From Acidobacteriota bacterium (GTDB lineage: Bacteria > Acidobacteriota > Terriglobia > Terriglobales > Acidobacteriaceae): a DNA stretch of 64,000 nucleotides. Both the position numbers and the translations under genes were made by a program. Positions 60,216-64,000 of the stretch are shown here, one piece after another. The notes beneath the pieces are model-generated. The model was not told the origin of the DNA, did not search any database, and saw only the letters and a list, made by a program, of their open reading frames with translations. Position 1 is the stretch's first letter, and each line of letters opens with the position of its first letter. The stretch covers positions 806,001-870,000 of the forward strand of contig JAFDVQ010000006.1 of assembly GCA_018268915.1 (NCBI GenBank), written 5' to 3'.

Positions 60216-62099
60216 ATGTGCGGAATAGTTGGGTACGTCGGCCGTAAGAAAGTGGTCCCGGTGATCATCGAGGGCTTGCGGCGGCTGGAATATCGGGGTT
60301 ACGACTCGGCTGGGATCGCGGTGGGCGGACCGAACGCCGCTTTGCTGGAGGTGTGCCGCGCGCCGGGGAAACTTGGAAATCTGGAAGAGACTCTCCGCGA
60401 GAAGCCGCTGGAGGGCACGTTTGGAATCGGGCACACGCGCTGGGCGACGCACGGCCGACCGACGGAAGAGAATGCTCACCCGCACAGGGACTGCTCGGGA
60501 CGGATCGTCGTGGTGCACAACGGGATTGTTGAGAATTATCTCCAGCTCAAACGCGAACTGACGGCGAAGGGGCACAAGTTCGTCACAGAGACGGACACGG
60601 AAATCATTGCCCACCTGATCGAGGAGATTCAGAGAGAGGCGGAGAAGAGCGGTGCGGCTGTGTCGCTCGAGGACGCGGTGCGCAAGGCTGTGAAGCATTT
60701 GACTGGGGCGTTTGCGCTGGGGATTCTTTCGTCGGCGGAGCCGGACAAGATTATTGCGGCGCGATCGGGGCCTCCGGTGGTGATTGGAGTGGGCGAGGGC
60801 GAATACTTCGTGGCGTCGGACGTGCCCGGGATTCTGCACCACACGCGGGATATCTATTTTCTGGCAGATGGGGACATGGCGATTTTGACGCTGGATGGCG
60901 TCAAGCTGACCGACTTCAACGGCAAGCCGATTGAGCGGCAGCTGCAAAGAATCCAGTGGGATCCTATTCAGGCGGAAAAGGGCGGCTACAAGCACTTCAT
61001 GCTGAAGGAGATTTGGGAGCAGCCGCGGGCGATTCGAGATACGACGCTGGGGCGGGTGTCGCTGGATTCTGGAAGCATCTTCTTGGGCGAGATGGAGATT
61101 GATGACGAGGAGCTGGCAGCGGCTTCGAGCATCAACATTGCGGCGTGCGGAACAAGCTGGCATGCAGCGCTCGCAGGAAAGTACATGATCGAGCGGCTGG
61201 CGCGTGTACCGGTAGACGTTGACTATGCGAGCGAGTATCGATATCGAAATCCGATTCCTGATCGGAATGCGCTTGGATTGCTGATTACGCAGTCGGGCGA
61301 GACGGCGGATACGCTGGCCGCACAGCGGGAGATGAAGACACTGGGATCGAAGACGGTTGCGATATGCAACGTCGTAGGCGCGATGGTGGCGCGCGAGGCG
61401 CACGGCGCGATCTATACACACGCTGGTCCGGAGATTGGCGTTGCGTCTACGAAGGCGTTTACGTCGCAATTGACGGCGCTGTTTCTGCTGGCGTTGAAGT
61501 TGGGTCAGCTGAGAGGCCGGTTGAATAAGGAACGGTCTGTGCAACTGATCGAGGAGCTGAGCCGGGTTCCTGCGAAGATTGAGGAAGCGCTGAAGAGTTG
61601 TTCGGGGCAGTGTGAACAGCTGGCTTCGAGCTTTGCGAATGCGCGCGACTTCCTGTATCTGGGACGGGGAATTCATTTCCCAATTGCTCTGGAAGGGGCA
61701 CTGAAGCTGAAAGAGATTTCGTATATTCACGCGGAGGGATATCCGGCGGGCGAGATGAAGCATGGGCCCAATGCGCTGATTGATGAGACCCTGCCGGTTG
61801 TGGTGCTGGCAACGCGGGATGAGGCCGACCCAGCTTCGAGGCTGCGGTATGAGAAGACGCTCTCGAATATTCAGGAAGTGACGGCGCGCTCGGGGCGCGT
61901 GATTGCAGTGGCGACAGAAGGGGATGAGACGATCGGCGGGCTGGTGGAGCAAGTGATCCACATTCCACCTGCATTCGAACTGCTGTCGCCGTTGATTGAA
62001 ATTGTGCCGCTGCAGTTGCTGGCGTACTACATTGCCGTGCGACGCGGGTGCGATGTGGATCAGCCGCGGAATCTGGCGAAGTCGGTGACAGTGGAGTAG
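60216..62099 (+). CDS. glmS: Glutamine-fructose-6-phosphate aminotransferase (isomerising)
   Basis: A 627-residue enzyme that makes glucosamine-6-phosphate from fructose-6-phosphate and glutamine, the entry to peptidoglycan and lipopolysaccharide amino sugars. The N-terminal glutaminase starts MCGIVGYVG with the nucleophile Cys exposed after removal of Met, then [15 protein letters not shown] and [21 protein letters not shown]. Two SIS domains follow ([52 protein letters not shown]), and the chain ends [13 protein letters not shown], the family C-terminus. It is somewhat longer than the usual 608-612. No glmS ribozyme was recognised upstream. Identity is very secure. Confidence 0.97.
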   Translation: MCGIVGYVGRKKVVPVIIEGLRRLEYRGYDSAGIAVGGPNAALLEVCRAPGKLGNLEETLREKPLEGTFGIGHTRWATHGRPTEENAHPHRDCSGRIVVVHNGIVENYLQLKRELTAKGHKFVTETDTEIIAHLIEEIQREAEKSGAAVSLEDAVRKAVKHLTGAFALGILSSAEPDKIIAARSGPPVVIGVGEGEYFVASDVPGILHHTRDIYFLADGDMAILTLDGVKLTDFNGKPIERQLQRIQWDPIQAEKGGYKHFMLKEIWEQPRAIRDTTLGRVSLDSGSIFLGEMEIDDEELAAASSINIAACGTSWHAALAGKYMIERLARVPVDVDYASEYRYRNPIPDRNALGLLITQSGETADTLAAQREMKTLGSKTVAICNVVGAMVAREAHGAIYTHAGPEIGVASTKAFTSQLTALFLLALKLGQLRGRLNKERSVQLIEELSRVPAKIEEALKSCSGQCEQLASSFANARDFLYLGRGIHFPIALEGALKLKEISYIHAEGYPAGEMKHGPNALIDETLPVVVLATRDEADPASRLRYEKTLSNIQEVTARSGRVIAVATEGDETIGGLVEQVIHIPPAFELLSPLIEIVPLQLLAYYIAVRRGCDVDQPRNLAKSVTVE

Positions 62100-62175
62100 C
62101 TCACTGGATTTGGGGCCGGAAGAAAGAAGAAAAAGCTGCTCGTCTCACCAACACAGGAGATTGCGCTGACAACCA

Positions 62176-64000
62176 TCAGCGTTGGAGACGAAGCCTTTTA
62201 CGTCGAGTCAAGAGGAAGAAGACTGGAACGAGGATCAGGACGTGGATCGTGGAGGTGATCATTCCTCCGACGATTGGGGCGGCGATGGGCTTCATCACGT
62301 CGGAGCCTATGCCGGTCTCCCAAAGGATTGGCGCGAGACTGAGAATGACTGCGGTGACGGTCATCAGTTTTGGGCGGAGCCGCTGTACAGCGCCGTCGAC
62401 TACAGCCTGTTCGAGGTCGGGTTCCGATTGCAGTGTGCCCTTTGTCAGGCGATCTTCGTAGGCTTCGTGAAGATAGACGACCATTACTACGCCGGTTTCG
62501 ACTGCGATGCCGAAGAGGGCGATGTAGCCGACCCAGACTGCGACGCTGAAGTTGTATCCCATGATCCACTGCAAGAGAAGGCCGCCAGACATGGCGTAGA
62601 GTGTCGGGAAGATCAAGACCAGCGCCTCGATCGCTGACTTGAAGACCAGGTAAAGTAAAAGGAAGATCACGAAAAAGACGATCGGCACGATTACCTTGAG
62701 GCGCTCTTTCGCGCGCAATTGAAACTCATATTCTCCAGCCCAGTGCCAGGTATAGCCGGCGGGCATCGCCACATTAGAGTCGATGAGTTTTTGAGCACGA
62801 GCAACATACCCTCCGTAGTCATTCGTCTTTGGGCTGAGATAGACGTAGCCGGTCAGCTGCCCTTCTTCATCGCGAATCATCGCGGGGCCGCGCGAATACG
62901 AGACGTGCGCGACCGTGTTTAGCGGAATCTGCTCGCCGGTAGGTGTCGGGACCAGGGCCTGCTCAAGTGCATTTGGGGTATCGCGTGAACCACGGTCGTA
63001 GCGAACGGCAACAGGAAAGCGTTGGCGCCCTTCGATGTTCTCAACTACATTCGAGCCGCCGATCTCGGAGGAGATTACTCGCTGCACATCGGCGACCGTC
63101 AATCCGTAGCGAGATGCTTTCGGCCGGTCGACCTCTACGTTGAGGTAGAAGCCCTGGGAGACGCGCTCCGCAAAGGCGGAGCTGGTGTCGGGCATGGTCG
63201 AAAGCGCCTGCTGCATTTTCGTACCAAGGTCTTCGACGGTGGCAAGATCCGGGCCCTGAATTTTGATTCCTACGGCAGTCTTGATGCCGGTCAGTTCCAT
63301 GTCGAGCCGATTCTGCACGGGCATAGTCCATGTGTTGGTGAGGCCCGGGAACTGCAGCTTCTCGTCCATCTGCTGAATGAGCTTTTGATAGGTCATGCCT
63401 GGACGCCATTGCTCTCGCGGCTTGAGCATGATGGTGGTGTCGTACATATCGAGGGGTGCATTGTCTGTTGCCGAATCGGAGCGGCCGACGGCGCCGAGTA
63501 CCGTCGCAACCTCGGGAAACGATTTGATGATGCGGTCTTGGTCCTGCATGAGTGCAGTTGCCTGAGTTATAGATATGCCAGGCAGCGCACTTGGCATGTA
63601 TAGAGCAGAACCTTCATAGAGTGCGGGCATGAACTGGCTGCCCAGCTTGAAATAGAGGGGCACAGTTACCACAAGAAAGATGACGTTCAGAGCAACCACG
63701 ATTTTCCAATGCCGCAGGCACCAGCGCAATACAGGCAGATACATCGCCTGGGAGATGCGGGCGGCGGGATTCTGCGACTCGGGGCGCATCTTTCCGCGGA
63801 GAAACAAAGGCATGAGCGCCGGGACAAGCGTAATCGACAGAAGTGAAGAGAAGATCAGCGCCAACGTCTTGGTCCAAGCCAAGGGGCGAAACATGCGCCC
63901 TTCCTGCGCCTCCAGCAGAAACACGGGAAGGAATGACACCACGATGATGATGAGCGAATAGAACAGAGCCGGGCCAACCTGCTGTGCTGCTCCGATGAGG
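62176..64000 (-). CDS. CusA/CzcA-type heavy-metal efflux RND pump, C-terminal part
   Basis: The C-terminal 608 or so residues of a heavy-metal efflux inner-membrane pump; the N-terminus lies beyond the right edge and the frame runs on to 64000 (ALFYSLIIIVVSFLPVFLLE is readable upstream of 63942). It has the RND membrane helices, the porter domain (FMPALYEGSALYMPSALPGI) and DNAPLDMYDTTIMLK. Alignment by eye to CusA suggests that the Cu/Ag methionines are partly kept: Met in RLDMELTGIK and GPAMIRDEEG, but Leu in SRYGLTVADVQ where CusA has Met. This fits a CusA-like monovalent-metal pump with an altered site, but other metals are possible. It ends near the convergent glmS gene. Confidence 0.88.
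   Translation of the reverse strand, partial: LIGAAQQVGPALFYSLIIIVVSFLPVFLLEAQEGRMFRPLAWTKTLALIFSSLLSITLVPALMPLFLRGKMRPESQNPAARISQAMYLPVLRWCLRHWKIVVALNVIFLVVTVPLYFKLGSQFMPALYEGSALYMPSALPGISITQATALMQDQDRIIKSFPEVATVLGAVGRSDSATDNAPLDMYDTTIMLKPREQWRPGMTYQKLIQQMDEKLQFPGLTNTWTMPVQNRLDMELTGIKTAVGIKIQGPDLATVEDLGTKMQQALSTMPDTSSAFAERVSQGFYLNVEVDRPKASRYGLTVADVQRVISSEIGGSNVVENIEGRQRFPVAVRYDRGSRDTPNALEQALVPTPTGEQIPLNTVAHVSYSRGPAMIRDEEGQLTGYVYLSPKTNDYGGYVARAQKLIDSNVAMPAGYTWHWAGEYEFQLRAKERLKVIVPIVFFVIFLLLYLVFKSAIEALVLIFPTLYAMSGGLLLQWIMGYNFSVAVWVGYIALFGIAVETGVVMVVYLHEAYEDRLTKGTLQSEPDLEQAVVDGAVQRLRPKLMTVTAVILSLAPILWETGIGSDVMKPIAAPIVGGMITSTIHVLILVPVFFLLTRRKRLRLQR

Noticed and set aside
59703..61961. A 752-codon leftward open frame opposite glmS and the end of the propeller gene
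   Set aside because: It is fully antisense to glmS, an unmistakable gene. Its translation is Arg/Leu-rich with no family motifs, as expected for a shadow frame in GC-rich DNA.
62164..62181. Small hairpin at the end of the efflux pump gene as terminator
   Set aside because: The stem is only six bases, overlaps the stop codon and has no T-run.

Overview
This 64 kb window looks like chromosomal DNA of an acidobacterium, most likely of the class Terriglobia. The evidence is gene content: a VWFA-related secreted protein of the acidobacterial type, CRTAC1 (VCBS plus UnbV/ASPIC) proteins beside tetratricopeptide (TPR) proteins, a TonB-dependent receptor with an N-terminal carboxypeptidase-regulatory domain, Tat-exported oxidoreductases, and short intergenic palindromes. 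No rRNA, prophage, insertion sequence or CRISPR array was seen.

Region by region. 1-11.9 kb is mostly housekeeping: panB (cut by the left edge), a polysaccharide deacetylase, an MsrQ-like membrane protein, hemL, purM-purN, an exported DUF711 protein, a zinc-ribbon membrane protein, a small unknown protein, and the leftward run folD-coaE-HtrA protease. 12.0-14.2 kb holds a sigma factor overlapped by its zinc-finger anti-sigma factor. 14.2-19.4 kb holds a Tat-exported molybdenum hydroxylase with its 2Fe-2S partner, a PPK2 kinase and a beta-propeller protein. 19.5-27.6 kb is a tight seven-gene operon for propionyl-CoA/methylmalonyl-CoA/succinyl-CoA interconversion: carboxyltransferase, OadG-like membrane subunit, biotin carrier, epimerase, both mutase subunits and the MeaB GTPase. 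Its promoter has a near-consensus CRP-type site centred about 42 bp before the predicted transcription start.

27.6-54.6 kb is the accessory heart of the window, built almost wholly of exported proteins. Leftward, a four-gene run encodes a CRTAC1-redoxin-TPR fusion, a large TPR protein and two more CRTAC1 proteins. Rightward from the shared 43.9-44.35 kb control region come a TonB-dependent receptor, a TPR protein, a Tat-exported alkaline-phosphatase-superfamily-like protein, an unknown 402-residue protein and a Tat-exported family 2 glycoside hydrolase. Two LacI-type operator-like palindromes lie just after the predicted receptor promoter. A TPR paralogue, an unknown 1030-residue exported protein and a VWA protein lie on the left flank. 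My inference is a glycan or glycoconjugate capture and degradation locus, organised differently from Bacteroidetes Sus systems. This is the best candidate for an under-described system.

54.6-64 kb returns to scattered genes: tRNA-Ser(GCU), ppa, a lone purS, a metallo-hydrolase, a secreted PQQ-like propeller protein, a small unknown, glmS, and a CusA-type RND efflux pump cut by the right edge.
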